Assembly (NCBI GenBank): GCA_016703535.1
Contig: JADJBV010000002.1
Coordinates: 1,178,001 to 1,242,000, forward strand
Direction: 5' to 3'
DNA length: 64,000 nt
From: Deltaproteobacteria bacterium
GTDB taxonomy: Bacteria > Myxococcota > Kuafuiibacteriia > Kuafuiibacteriales > Kuafuiibacteriaceae
Shown here: in pieces, positions 52,549-62,600 of the stretch
How positions within the stretch are numbered: the stretch's first letter is position 1
Layout of the letters: the number at the start of each line of letters is the position of its first letter
Made by a program: the position numbers and the translations under genes
Notes under the pieces: generated by a model
Seen by the model: only the letters and a program-made list of their open reading frames with translations
Database searches by the model: none
What the model was told of the DNA's origin: nothing

Positions 52549-53757
52549 ATGATGCACATCATCAAGCCCGGCACCAAAATCGACTTCATCGGCACCAGCA
52601 AGACCTGGTTGACCATCTCGCTGGTGGCCTTCGTCTTGGCCTTGGGCATCATCGCCATCAAGGGCCTCAACTTCGGCCTCGACTTCTCGGGCGGCCACGA
52701 GATCCTCCTGGCCTTCGACAAGCCCGTCGAGGCCGAGGCGGTCCGAGGTCGCCTCGATCAGCTCTTCCCGGGGGTCGACACCTCGGTGCAGCGCTACGAG
52801 GTCCCCAGCGAACCCAACAAGACCTTCTACCTGACCCGGATCCAGCGCTCCGAGACCTTCGGCGCCAATGAGATCACGGCGATGAACCAGGCCTTCACCA
52901 CCAAATACGGCGCTGCCTTCAAGCGGCTCCGCTACAACGCCGAGGCGGGTGACGTGGTCGAGGTCGAGTTCGTGGCCGGTGCCACCCAAGGCATCGATCT
53001 TTCGGACGCCACCTTGGCGGCGGTGGTCGCCGGCACGAATCACGAGGTCCGCCAGGTCCGTTCGGTGGGCCGGGTCGAGCAGCTGCGCCGTCAGGTGATC
53101 CTGAAGGGCGTCGAGGCCTCCCTGATCAACGCCATGAAGGAGCTGGATCCCAGCGCCTCCTCGGCCAAGGTCGAGTTCGTCGGCCCCACCGTGGGAAAGC
53201 AGCTCCGGGACGACGGCCTCTTGGCGGTCTTTTACACCCTGATCTGCATGTTGCTCTACATCGCGCTCCGCTTCGACTTCTTCTACTCACCCGGCGCGGT
53301 GATCTGCTTGTTCCACGACTCGGTGGTGGTGGTGGCCTTGTTGGCCCTGTTTGGTGAGCAGTTCACCCTGACCACCGTCGCGGGCCTGCTCACCTTGGTT
53401 GGTTATTCGATCAACGACACCATCGTGGTGTTCGACCGAATTCGAGAGACGGTAGGCAACGCCCAAGGCGCGGCGCTCAAGGACGTCTTGAACAAGGCGA
53501 TCAACGAGACCTTGGGCCGTACGGTCATGACCTCGAGCGCGGTCATCTTCAGCTGCATCTGCTTGATGGTCTTCGGCCGTGGCACGGTTTTGGCCTCCTT
53601 CGGCCTGATCATGTTCTTCGGCATCATCTTGGGGACGTATTCGTCGATCTACGTGGCGAGCCCCATTTACTACTTCCTGAAGCAGCGCTTCGGACACCAA
53701 GAGGCCGCCGTGACCAAGAAGGGTAAAAAGCCCGGCTCCGAGGCCGCGGTCGTCTGA
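52549..53757 (+). CDS. secF: Protein translocase subunit SecF
   Basis: This 402-residue protein has six predicted membrane helices and the family motifs GLNFGLDFSGGHE and VGYSINDTIVVFDRIRE. It forms the proton-driven SecDF complex with the product of the gene directly upstream. The ATG at 52549 is followed by another ATG (52552). The C-terminal tail (KKGKKPGSE) is lysine rich. The length is somewhat over the 320 residues of E. coli SecF because of a longer periplasmic loop. Confidence 0.96.
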   Translation: MMHIIKPGTKIDFIGTSKTWLTISLVAFVLALGIIAIKGLNFGLDFSGGHEILLAFDKPVEAEAVRGRLDQLFPGVDTSVQRYEVPSEPNKTFYLTRIQRSETFGANEITAMNQAFTTKYGAAFKRLRYNAEAGDVVEVEFVAGATQGIDLSDATLAAVVAGTNHEVRQVRSVGRVEQLRRQVILKGVEASLINAMKELDPSASSAKVEFVGPTVGKQLRDDGLLAVFYTLICMLLYIALRFDFFYSPGAVICLFHDSVVVVALLALFGEQFTLTTVAGLLTLVGYSINDTIVVFDRIRETVGNAQGAALKDVLNKAINETLGRTVMTSSAVIFSCICLMVFGRGTVLASFGLIMFFGIILGTYSSIYVASPIYYFLKQRFGHQEAAVTKKGKKPGSEAAVV

Positions 53758-53810
53758 TCCCACACCTCGGTTTACCGGATCGATCCGATGGTCCATGATG
53801 GCCCCACCGG

Positions 53811-55538
53811 ATGGCCAAAGGTGCAGTCGAACGTCGTTGGCAGAAGGCCGAGGTCGATGAGGCCCAGGCCCAAGCCTTGTCTGGAGCCTTGGCCATCCAG
53901 GCCCGGACCGCGCGCCTTTTGGTGGCCAGGGGGATGCGAGACGCAGAGAGCGCTCGGCGGTACCTCGACCCTCAGCTCAGCCACCTCCCCGATCCCTTCA
54001 CCATGAAACACCTCCTGCGAGCCGCAACCCGGCTTGCAGACGCGATCGAACGTAAAGAGGCCATCACCCTCTACGGCGACTATGACGTCGACGGGGTGAC
54101 CTCCAGCTCCTTGTTGGCCTCCTTCCTGAAGATGCACGGGGTCGAGGCCGGGGTGTACATCCCCAAGCGGCTGGTCGAGGGCTACGGCCTCAATCAAGAG
54201 GCGGTGGAGCACCTGGCCAGCACCGGCACCCGCCTCTTGATCACCTTGGACTGCGGCATCACCGCCTCCGAAGAGATCGCCCGGGCCAACAGCCGGGGGA
54301 TGGAGGTGATCGTCGTTGACCACCACCGCTGCCCCCCCGCCTTGCCCCCGGCCTACGCCACCCTCAACCCGCAACAAGACGACTGCGGTTATCCCGAAAA
54401 GGTCCTGGCCGCGGTCGGCGTGACCTTCAACCTGATCATCGGGGTGCGGAAGGTCCTGCGGGAGCGGGGCGCCTACGCCCAAGGGCAGGAGCCTCAGATT
54501 CGGCGCCTGCTGGACCTGGTGGCCCTCGGCACCATCGCCGACATGGTGCCTCTGACCGGGGTCAACCGGGTGTTGGTGCACTTTGGCCTCCTCGAACTTC
54601 GCCACGCCCAACGCCCCGGCGTCAGGGCCCTGATGGAGGTCAGCAAGGTCAAACCGGCCCGGGCTGACAGCGGCGACGTGGGCTTCAAGTTGGGCCCCCG
54701 GATCAACGCCGCCGGTCGCCTCTCCGACGCCACCGTCGGCGTGCGCTTGTTGTTGACCGAGGACCTGGCCGAGGCCCGCAAGTTGGCCGAGACCTTGGAC
54801 GCCGCCAACGGCAACCGCCAACGCATCGAGGCCGAGGTCTTCGACGCCGCCAAAAAGAAGGTCGACGCCTTGGGCACCTTACCGGCCGCCATCATCTTGG
54901 CCGATCCGGAGTGGCACCCTGGGGTGGTCGGCATCGTCTGCACCAAGTTGGTCGAGCGCTACGATCGCCCGGCGATCTTGATCGGCGAAGGGGGGCGGGG
55001 CAGCGCCCGCACCGCCAAGGGCCTGCACCTCTACGACGCCATCAACGACTGCGCCGAGTTCCTGACCAAGTTCGGCGGTCACCGGGCGGCCGCCGGGCTC
55101 CGGATCCCCTTCGCCAAGGTCCAAGACTTTACCCAGGCGCTCCTCGCTCGAGTGCTGCGGGATCCCGAATACGGCCACGAGACCGAGTCGACCTTGGTCT
55201 ACGACGACGAGCTCCGGCCCGAGGAGATCGATCAAGCCTGCTTCGCCGAGATCATGAAGCTGGAGCCCTTCGGCAACGGCAACCCCGAGCCCTTGTTCAA
55301 GGTGCCGGCCCAGCTGCGGAGCTTGCGGGTGGTGGGCCTGGATCACCTGAAGTTGCGGCTGATGCAGGGCCAAAACGGCGGCCTGGCGGGCATCGCCTTC
55401 AAGAAGGGTGAGTTGGCCAACGAACTTACGCCCGGGCAGAGCCTGGAGCTGGCGGCCCACCTGGAGCTCAACGACTTTTCGGGCGTGGAGACCTTGGAGC
55501 TCCGAGTCAGGGAGCTCCGACCGAGCCCTGCGTCATGA
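53811..55538 (+). CDS. recJ: Single-stranded-DNA-specific exonuclease RecJ
   Basis: This is a 575-residue DHH-family nuclease that degrades single-stranded DNA 5' to 3' in recombination and repair. Conserved motifs are GDYDVDGVTSS (D90, D92, D94), LDCGIT (D147), DHH (170-172) and GPRINAAGR, with the DHHA1 signature FGGHRAAAG and the OB-like C-terminus (AHLELNDFSGVETLELRV). All catalytic residues are present. The start at 53811 gives a normal N-terminus. It lies 53 bp after secF and overlaps the next gene by 4 bp (ATGA). Confidence 0.97.
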   Translation: MAKGAVERRWQKAEVDEAQAQALSGALAIQARTARLLVARGMRDAESARRYLDPQLSHLPDPFTMKHLLRAATRLADAIERKEAITLYGDYDVDGVTSSSLLASFLKMHGVEAGVYIPKRLVEGYGLNQEAVEHLASTGTRLLITLDCGITASEEIARANSRGMEVIVVDHHRCPPALPPAYATLNPQQDDCGYPEKVLAAVGVTFNLIIGVRKVLRERGAYAQGQEPQIRRLLDLVALGTIADMVPLTGVNRVLVHFGLLELRHAQRPGVRALMEVSKVKPARADSGDVGFKLGPRINAAGRLSDATVGVRLLLTEDLAEARKLAETLDAANGNRQRIEAEVFDAAKKKVDALGTLPAAIILADPEWHPGVVGIVCTKLVERYDRPAILIGEGGRGSARTAKGLHLYDAINDCAEFLTKFGGHRAAAGLRIPFAKVQDFTQALLARVLRDPEYGHETESTLVYDDELRPEEIDQACFAEIMKLEPFGNGNPEPLFKVPAQLRSLRVVGLDHLKLRLMQGQNGGLAGIAFKKGELANELTPGQSLELAAHLELNDFSGVETLELRVRELRPSPAS

Positions 55539-56200
55539 TGAGCCTGGATCGCGGCTTTTGGACCATCGCTCGTTTCCGGAGCGCGCCGATCCGCGTCCAC
55601 TGGTCCGTGCCTCTGGGCATGGTGGTCTTCACCCGCTTCACCTTGGCGCCCGGCGCTTGGTTGGCTTTTTTCCTGTTGGTCTTGGGCCACGAGTTGGGCC
55701 ACGCGCTGATGGTCAAGTTGGCCAAGGGCCAAGTGTTGAGCGTCGACGTGATGGGCTACGGGGGCATGTGTCGCTGGTCAGGTTCGGTGACCACCATCGA
55801 GCGGTCCATGATCGCCTGGGGTGGGGTCTTGGCCCAACTCCTGATGTTGGTGCTCGTGCAAGTTGCCTTGCGGTTTGACGCGCTGCACTTTCCGGGTTGG
55901 TACGACTTCGCGGGCGTGATGATCGACACCAACCTCTTCATCATGGCCATCAACCTCCTCCCGATCCGCCCCCTGGATGGCGCCGAGGCCTGGCCCCTGT
56001 TCCCCGCCTTGGTGGAGCGGTGGCGCCGCTACCGGCGCTTCAAGAAGGAGCTGAACCGACACCTCAAGGTGGCTCCACCCCCCCCGCCGCCCAACGGCAA
56101 ACCTCGGACCCCCGATCCAAAACGAGACGAGATCTTCGAGCGGATGGTCAAAGAGGCCACCCAAAACCGTCACCCCATCGAACCCGACGACGGGGACTGA
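55535..56200 (+). CDS. Site-2-protease-type (M50) membrane metalloprotease
   Basis: This 221-residue integral membrane protein has the zinc motif HELGH (H52, E53, H56) within a helix and the third ligand in NLLPIRPLDGAEAW (D148), as in family M50. These enzymes cut substrates within the membrane, often releasing transcription factors. The C-terminal ~55 residues are a charged, proline-rich soluble tail. No PDZ domain is present. The start ATG overlaps the recJ stop (ATGA), so translation is coupled. The substrate is unknown. Confidence 0.85.
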   Translation: MMSLDRGFWTIARFRSAPIRVHWSVPLGMVVFTRFTLAPGAWLAFFLLVLGHELGHALMVKLAKGQVLSVDVMGYGGMCRWSGSVTTIERSMIAWGGVLAQLLMLVLVQVALRFDALHFPGWYDFAGVMIDTNLFIMAINLLPIRPLDGAEAWPLFPALVERWRRYRRFKKELNRHLKVAPPPPPPNGKPRTPDPKRDEIFERMVKEATQNRHPIEPDDGD

Positions 56201-56256
56201 CCCGGGCCTCACAGGCTGGTCTCAAGATCCGGGCCAAACTGGCCGATGGAGTCGAC

Positions 56257-58683
56257 GTGGCCCGGTCGGCGCTCCTCATCCTGATCTCCTTGTGGGCCAA
56301 CGTCGCCAGCGCCTCCCCAGCGGCGACTCGGACGGTGATCGTCTTCGACAACTCGGGGAGCATGAAAAAGAACGACCCCGGGCGCCTCAGCGACGCCGCG
56401 GCCCGGCTCTACTTCGAGCTGGCCCGCCCCGGCGACGAGGTCGCGCTGGTGGCCTTTGACGAAAAGGCGAAGGTGATGATCCCCCTCGGCCGGCGGGTCA
56501 ACCGGGACGAGGTCGCCCGAGCTTTGGAGAGCCTCCGCTTCACCGGACCGACCACCAACATCGGGGCCGCGTTGGAGGCGGCGGCCCACGTGTTGGGCGA
56601 CGAGACCCCGGCGGGCCGTAAGGATCGGGTCTTGTTGATCACCGATGGCCAGGTGGATCTGGGGCCGGCCCGAGCGGAGCAAGTGCCGGGGGAGGTGACT
56701 CGGATCTCCGGGCCCTTGGCCGAGCAGTTCCGCAGCCGCGCCGCCCCGGTTTATACCATCGCCTTCACCGCCGAGGCCGATCGAGAGCTGCTGGAGAAGG
56801 TGGCGGTCAAGAGCGGCGGCCTGCACCGCTACATCCCCAGCCCCAGCGAACTGCACAAGGCCTTCACCGAGATGTTCGTTTTGGCGGGCGACGCCGAGTC
56901 GTTGCCGGTCGAAGATGGCGAGGTCACCATCGACGAGAGCATCGGCAGCGCCCACATGGTGCTCTCCAAAAATCACCCCGACGATCACAACAAGCTGGTG
57001 GCCCCCGACGAGGGTGAGGTCAGCGCCGACCATCCGCGCGACGGCGTGGAGTGGACCTCGGCGCCGTCCCACGACGTGGTGCGCCTGACTCGTCCCCAAG
57101 CGGGGCAGTGGAACATCGAACAACCTGAAGGGGTCCACGGGGCGGTCGCCATCGTCGGCGAAAGTGATCTGCAGTTCGTGGTGCGGGTCGGCCCTACGCC
57201 GGCCACCGTCCAGGACCCGGTGCACTTCGAGGCCGAGCTGCTCGAACACGGCGAGCGGGTGGTCGCCTATGCGCGCCTGAAGGAGGTCAAGGTCGTGGCC
57301 CGGATCAAGGATCCGAGCGGCCACAACCGGGAGATCGAGCTGCAGGCCGATCCAAAAGAGAAGGGCCTCTTCGTCGCCGAAGTCGAAAACGAGGTGGTCG
57401 GTGAACACGCGGTGGTGGTGACCATCGCCGGCCCCCAAGTGGAGCGGGAACGACGGGTCGCCTACCGGGTCCTCGGCCCCTGCTTCAGCGCCGCCTATGA
57501 CGCCACCCAACATCAACTGCGCGTCACGGCCGCCGAGGTCTGCCCCCGCTACACGGCCCTGGCCGCCAACATGGCCAAGAAGGTGAAAGGTCAAAAGGCG
57601 ATCGAGTCCAAGCTGGAGGCGGACGCCAGCGGCGGTTTTGTCGGTGACGTCGAACCCCTGGAGGCCGGCAGCAGCGGCCGGGTGATGGTCCAGATCGTCG
57701 GCCGCACCAGCGATGGGTATCCGGTGCGGTACCTCTTGCCCGAGCTCAACCTTCCGGCCCCGCCCAAGACCCTGACCTCCTCCCTGTGGGGCAAGATCTT
57801 GGTGTACGGCGATGGCCCGCTCTTTTTTGTGGCCGCCGCGGCCTTCCTTCTTTTGTGGCGTCGCCAAAAGCGGGCCGCGCTCTACGAACCCGAACCCACG
57901 GAAGTGCCCCCTCCGTCGCCCCCCGCGCCGGTGGTGGCCGCTCCGGCCCCGACCGAGGCCCCGGTCCCTTCGGCCAAAGGCCTGGTGCTGTTGGCCCCCG
58001 AAGACGCCGAACTCCTGGAGCCGGTGGGGGTTGGGAGTCCCGAAGATCTAGCGCAGCTCAAGGCGCAGCTCGAGTCGGCCCGAGGTGAGCTGGTACGCCT
58101 GGGTCAGATCACCAAGGCCTTCGAGGAGTCGGTGGAGACGCTCTTGCTCAAACAAGCCGAGGTCGCGACCTCCGTCGGTGGGCTCGGCGGCGGCGAAGGT
58201 TTGCCCCCTGAGGTCAAGGCCCGGGTCGATCTGGTCTTGGCCGGCATGCGGGCCATGGACGACCTCTTGATCCAAGGCAGCGACAAGGGCGTCGAGATCG
58301 ACAAAGGCCTACGGGACCTGGAGACCAAGCTGGGGCAACTCGCGGACGGCAAGACCCTGGAGTGGAAACCAAAGCGGCCGGTGCCCGCCGAGATCAACGC
58401 GATCCTCTTGGCCAAGTCCGGGGCTCAGTCCGACGTCGACCTGGCCAAGTTCCGGGAAGAGGCCTTGGCCACTCGGGACGCTCGGGCCGCCAACATGGCC
58501 CAGGTGAGCACCCTCTCGGCTCAACTCGAGGAGCGCACCGTGGCCCTCGAGAACTTGAACAAGGAGAAGGAGACCCTCGCCGAAGAGAAGCGGGAGGCCG
58601 CCGCCAAACTCGACAAGATGACCGAAGAGTTCAACCGGCTCTTCGCCGCCTCCCAAGGGGGCGGAGCTGAGGCCTCCCCCTAG
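56257..58683 (+). CDS. VWA-domain membrane protein with cytoplasmic coiled coil
   Basis: This is an 808-residue protein. The GTG at 56257 has a GGAG ribosome site and gives the signal peptide VARSALLILISLWANVASA. Residues 24-220 are a VWA domain with perfect MIDAS DNSGS (31-35). Two Ig-like beta regions follow (about 270-500), then a membrane helix (about 512-535) with RRQKR after it, a proline-rich linker and a coiled coil (about 600-808; NLNKEKETLAEEKREAAAK). The VWA portion is therefore extracytoplasmic and the coiled coil cytoplasmic, giving a possible ligand-to-cytoplasm link. It is the gene after the M50 protease. Confidence 0.75.
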   Translation: MARSALLILISLWANVASASPAATRTVIVFDNSGSMKKNDPGRLSDAAARLYFELARPGDEVALVAFDEKAKVMIPLGRRVNRDEVARALESLRFTGPTTNIGAALEAAAHVLGDETPAGRKDRVLLITDGQVDLGPARAEQVPGEVTRISGPLAEQFRSRAAPVYTIAFTAEADRELLEKVAVKSGGLHRYIPSPSELHKAFTEMFVLAGDAESLPVEDGEVTIDESIGSAHMVLSKNHPDDHNKLVAPDEGEVSADHPRDGVEWTSAPSHDVVRLTRPQAGQWNIEQPEGVHGAVAIVGESDLQFVVRVGPTPATVQDPVHFEAELLEHGERVVAYARLKEVKVVARIKDPSGHNREIELQADPKEKGLFVAEVENEVVGEHAVVVTIAGPQVERERRVAYRVLGPCFSAAYDATQHQLRVTAAEVCPRYTALAANMAKKVKGQKAIESKLEADASGGFVGDVEPLEAGSSGRVMVQIVGRTSDGYPVRYLLPELNLPAPPKTLTSSLWGKILVYGDGPLFFVAAAAFLLLWRRQKRAALYEPEPTEVPPPSPPAPVVAAPAPTEAPVPSAKGLVLLAPEDAELLEPVGVGSPEDLAQLKAQLESARGELVRLGQITKAFEESVETLLLKQAEVATSVGGLGGGEGLPPEVKARVDLVLAGMRAMDDLLIQGSDKGVEIDKGLRDLETKLGQLADGKTLEWKPKRPVPAEINAILLAKSGAQSDVDLAKFREEALATRDARAANMAQVSTLSAQLEERTVALENLNKEKETLAEEKREAAAKLDKMTEEFNRLFAASQGGGAEASP

Positions 58684-58745
58684 TTTGGGCGTAGGGATCC
58701 CATTCCCCGTTGACTCGTCGGGCGGTCCTGCCCGAAGGAACAACG

Positions 58746-59462
58746 GTGGGCCGCGAGGGAAAGTTGCCGGTCTTGACCGAGCCGGTGGAGACCCGGCTTC
58801 CTCAGGGCCACGGCCAAGACGCGACGCGGCTGCGGATCACCGAGATCTTCTTCTCCATCCAAGGCGAGTCCACCCACGCCGGCTTGCCTTGCGCGATGGT
58901 GCGCCTGACCGGCTGCAACCTGCGTTGCGTTTGGTGCGATACTGAATATAGCTTCCACGGCGGCCAGACGGTCACGGTGGAAGAGATCCTGGCTCGACTG
59001 GCCCAATACCCCACCAAACGAGTGGAGCTGACCGGCGGCGAGCCCCTCTTGCAGAAGGGCCTGCCCGTCTTGGCCCAACGCCTCCTGGAGCTGGGCTACA
59101 CGGTGCTCTGCGAGACCAGCGGCGAACGTGACCTTGATCTCTTGCCGGCCGGAGTGAAGCGGATCATGGATCTCAAGGCCCCGGGCAGCGGGGAGCTCGA
59201 GCAAAACCGCTGGGACAACTTGGACAAGTTGCGCCCAGGCGATGAGGTCAAGTTTGTACTGGCCGATCGGATCGACTTCGACTGGATGGTGCAGGTGGTC
59301 CGCACCCACCACCTCACCGACAAGGTGGTGGTCCTGGCGGCGCCGGTCCAGGGCCAGCTGCCACCCCGAACCTTGGCCGAGTGGATCCTGGAGAGCGGCC
59401 TCGACCTTCGCCTCAACCTGCAACTCCACAAGTTGCTCTGGGGCGACACCCCGGGCCACTAG
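58746..59462 (+). CDS. queE: 7-carboxy-7-deazaguanine synthase
   Basis: This 238-residue radical-SAM enzyme makes 7-carboxy-7-deazaguanine, an early step to preQ0 and tRNA queuosine. The cluster motif is C57-x3-C61-x2-C64 (GCNLRCVWC), preceded by the family start ITEIFFSIQGES and followed by ELTGGEPLLQ and CETSGERDL. The GTG at 58746 was preferred over a TTG at 58710 because a GAAGGA ribosome site lies 6 bp upstream. Other queuosine genes are not in the window. Confidence 0.93.
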   Translation: MGREGKLPVLTEPVETRLPQGHGQDATRLRITEIFFSIQGESTHAGLPCAMVRLTGCNLRCVWCDTEYSFHGGQTVTVEEILARLAQYPTKRVELTGGEPLLQKGLPVLAQRLLELGYTVLCETSGERDLDLLPAGVKRIMDLKAPGSGELEQNRWDNLDKLRPGDEVKFVLADRIDFDWMVQVVRTHHLTDKVVVLAAPVQGQLPPRTLAEWILESGLDLRLNLQLHKLLWGDTPGH

Positions 59463-59637
59463 CGCGTAGAGCTGATCGGGTCGCGCTTGAGCCAGCTCAC
59501 CAATTTCTGGACCGGGGCGGGGGCTTTGCGTCGTCTTCGATCACCCGGGGGCCGGGCTTGAGTCAGGCTGAGTCGGGCCGAACTTCCCTCCGCCTCCTCA
59601 CTTTTGCCGCCTGCACCTGGGCCGATCTCGATGAGAG
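59463..59637. other. 175-bp intergenic region upstream of the M36 protease
   Basis: No gene, tRNA or strong promoter was recognised. A short GC-rich run (GGGGCGGGGGCT, near 59514-59525) is the only notable feature. The promoter of the protease gene is expected here. Confidence 0.4.
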
Positions 59638-62600
59638 ATGCGATCCTCTCGACCTGCGTTCGCCCTCACGTTTGCGACCTCTTTCGTCGCTCTTTCGGCC
59701 TGGGCCTCCGACCTTTCACCGCCAGGCTCGACCCGGATCGGCGAACTCGGGCCCGTGCCTCAGGGGGTCCGGGTGGCGCAGATCGAGCCACGGTTGGGGG
59801 TCCCGACCTTCGTGTTCGTGGACGGGCGCGAGGCTGGGCTGAGCCCCAAGGCCCGGCACCTGGACCCGCGGCAGGCCGCCCAGGAGCAGCTCCAGCCCCT
59901 GGCCGAACTTTATCGCCTGAACCCAGGCCGGCTCGCCGATCTTTCGGCCTCGGTCCAGTTCGGCGCGCCCGGCGAACCGGTCGTCGTGCAGCTCCAGAAC
60001 CGCAGCCTGGCCCACCCGATCTGGCGGGAGCGGCTCAGCGTCTTGCTGGACCCCGAGCTCCGGGTGGTGGCGGTCAGCGGTCACCTCTCACCCCACGGCT
60101 TCACCACGCCGGCGCCGTTTCGTCTCAGCGGCACCCAAGCGTGGGACCAGTCCGGCAACGACCTGGCCCTCTATCACGACGAGATGCCGGCCGAGGCCCG
60201 GGTCGAAGCGACCTACTTCAGCTTGGCCGATCGACTGGAGCCCGCCTGGGTCATCGAACTCGGCGCCGAACTGCGGGTGATCTCGGCGATCGACGGGCGG
60301 CTCCTCGACTCCCACCATCTGGGCTACGCTCACACCTACGGTTATCGGGTCTACGCCGACGCCCGGGATCAAGACGCCCCCGCCGACGATCCTTCGGGCG
60401 GCAGCTACTTGCCTCACCCCAGCGGCCGTTACGAGGCGATCTCCGAGGGCGCCACCACCCCCAGCCTGGTCTACCTCGACTTCGCTCGCCCCGGGCCCGG
60501 CGACCCCTGGTTGCCGCCCCAGGCCAACGATCTGATCGGCAACGCGGGCGCCGCCTACGTCGATCAAGCGGCGCCCGATGGCCTGGACCTCGGCGACATC
60601 ATGCCGGTGCAGAACGGACCCTCGGCCTTCGACTATCCGCACGAAGCGTCCCAAGATCCCCGGGCCTCCTCCTTCCAGGCCGCCGCCGCCGCCACCCAAC
60701 TTTTCTTCGCCGCCAACCATTTTCACGACGTCTGGTACGCCGCCGGCTTCACTGAGTTGGCGGGCAATGCCCAGGCCGACAACTTTGGTCGAGGTGGCCT
60801 CGAGGGTGATCGCCTGCTCCTGGAGGTCGAGACCCGGATCGACTCGCGCTTGGCCCACATCGTGGTGCCTCGAGACGGAAGTTCACCGCGGCTCGAGACC
60901 TTTTTGGTCCAAGGGCCGGCCACCGTCACCGCCTTCGGGTGGGGTGCGGCCCTTTTGGCCCATCGCTACTTCGCCAGCCCGACCGACTTTGGGCCGACCG
61001 AATTTCAGGTCGATGGTGAGTTGGCGGTCGCCGACGATGGCGGAGAAACGCCTGAACTCGGCTGCGGTGCCTACTTGGATCCCGATCACTACGTCGGCAA
61101 GTTGGCCGTGGTCCGGGAAGGTTCCTGCGCCATCGGTGAAAAGGCCCTCTACGCCCAGGCCGCCGGGGCCCTTGGGGTGTTGGTGGTCCCGGCCGATGGC
61201 TCCTGGCAACCGCCTCGTTATTCCGGCTCGGAGCCCGCGGTGGGGATCCCGGTGGTCTCGTTGATCGCCAGCGAAGGTGGCCACCTCTTCGACGCCTTGG
61301 GGGCGGGTGAGTTGGTGGGGATGACCTTGGCCAGCCGGCCCGCTGAACGCCGAGACGCGGCCCTCGATCGCACCGTGGTGGATCACGAACTTGGCCACTA
61401 CCTGGTCTCTCGCTTGCTCGGCGACGGCGTGGGCCTCTCCAACCTGCAGGGCCGAGCCTTGGCCGAAGGCTGGGCCGACTACGTGGCCTTGCTCGCGGCG
61501 GTGCGGCCCGATGACGTCTTGGCCGAAGACTTTGGTGGCCTCTACCCGATCGGTGGATACGCCGCCTTCGATCGTTATTTCGGCGCCCGCCGGGTTCCCT
61601 ACTCCATCGACACCCGCGCCAACCCGCTGACCTTCGGCCACGTGGTGTCGGGTGCGGCGTGGCCCGACGGCGTCCCTCACCGGGAGGTCGGCGACTCCCA
61701 ACACCAGGCCGGTGAGGTCTGGGCCACGGTGCTCTTCGAAGGGGCGGTCAGCCTCTTCCGGGATCGGCCCCGCCTCGACTTCGAGACCGCCCGTCGCCGG
61801 CTCCGCTCTTATCTGGTGCGGGCCTTGAGCATCACCCCGGTGGATCCGACCTTCCTCGAGGCCCGAGACGCCCTCTTGGCCGTGGCCTTGGCCAACGATC
61901 CGGCCGACTACAAGTTGCTCTGGGAGGCCTTCGCCCGCCGAGGTTTTGGTCAAGGTGCGGTGGCCCCGGAGCGCCACGCCAGTGACTTCGACGCCGCGAT
62001 CGAGAGCTTCCAAGCCGACAACGCTTGGTCTTTGCTCTCCGCCCACTTCGAGGATGTGCCGGGGTATTGCGATCGAGACGGGATCCTCGACGACGGCGAG
62101 TCGGGCACCTTGGTTTTGGTGCTGAAGAACGTGGGCCCGGACACCTTGGCCGAAAGTGAGCTGTTGGTGGAGAGCAACCTGAGCGGCTTGCGGTTCCCCA
62201 ACGCCCGAGTCCCGGTGCCGGCCACCGCCCCCTGGCGAACGGTGACGGTGCGGATGTCCGCCGAGCTGGCGGGTGACGGCGACTCGGAGCGGGCCGAACT
62301 CCAGCTCGAGCTCTACGATCCAGCGATGCCTGAGCTCCTCCACCTCTCGACGGTGGTGCCGGTCAACCAAGATCCCCAGGCCTCCACCGGCGAAGACTTC
62401 GAGAGCTTGACCACCCCCTTCACCGCGGGCCGCAACACCACCTTACCTTGGGTGCCTGGGTGGTCCCGGGTGCTCGACGAACACGGCGACCGCACCTTCT
62501 TCGCCGCCACCCCCGATCGAGTCGCGGATCAGTACCTCGTTTCGCCGCCCCTCCACGTCAGGAAGGGCAAAGATCTGCGAGTCACCTTCGAACATCGCTA

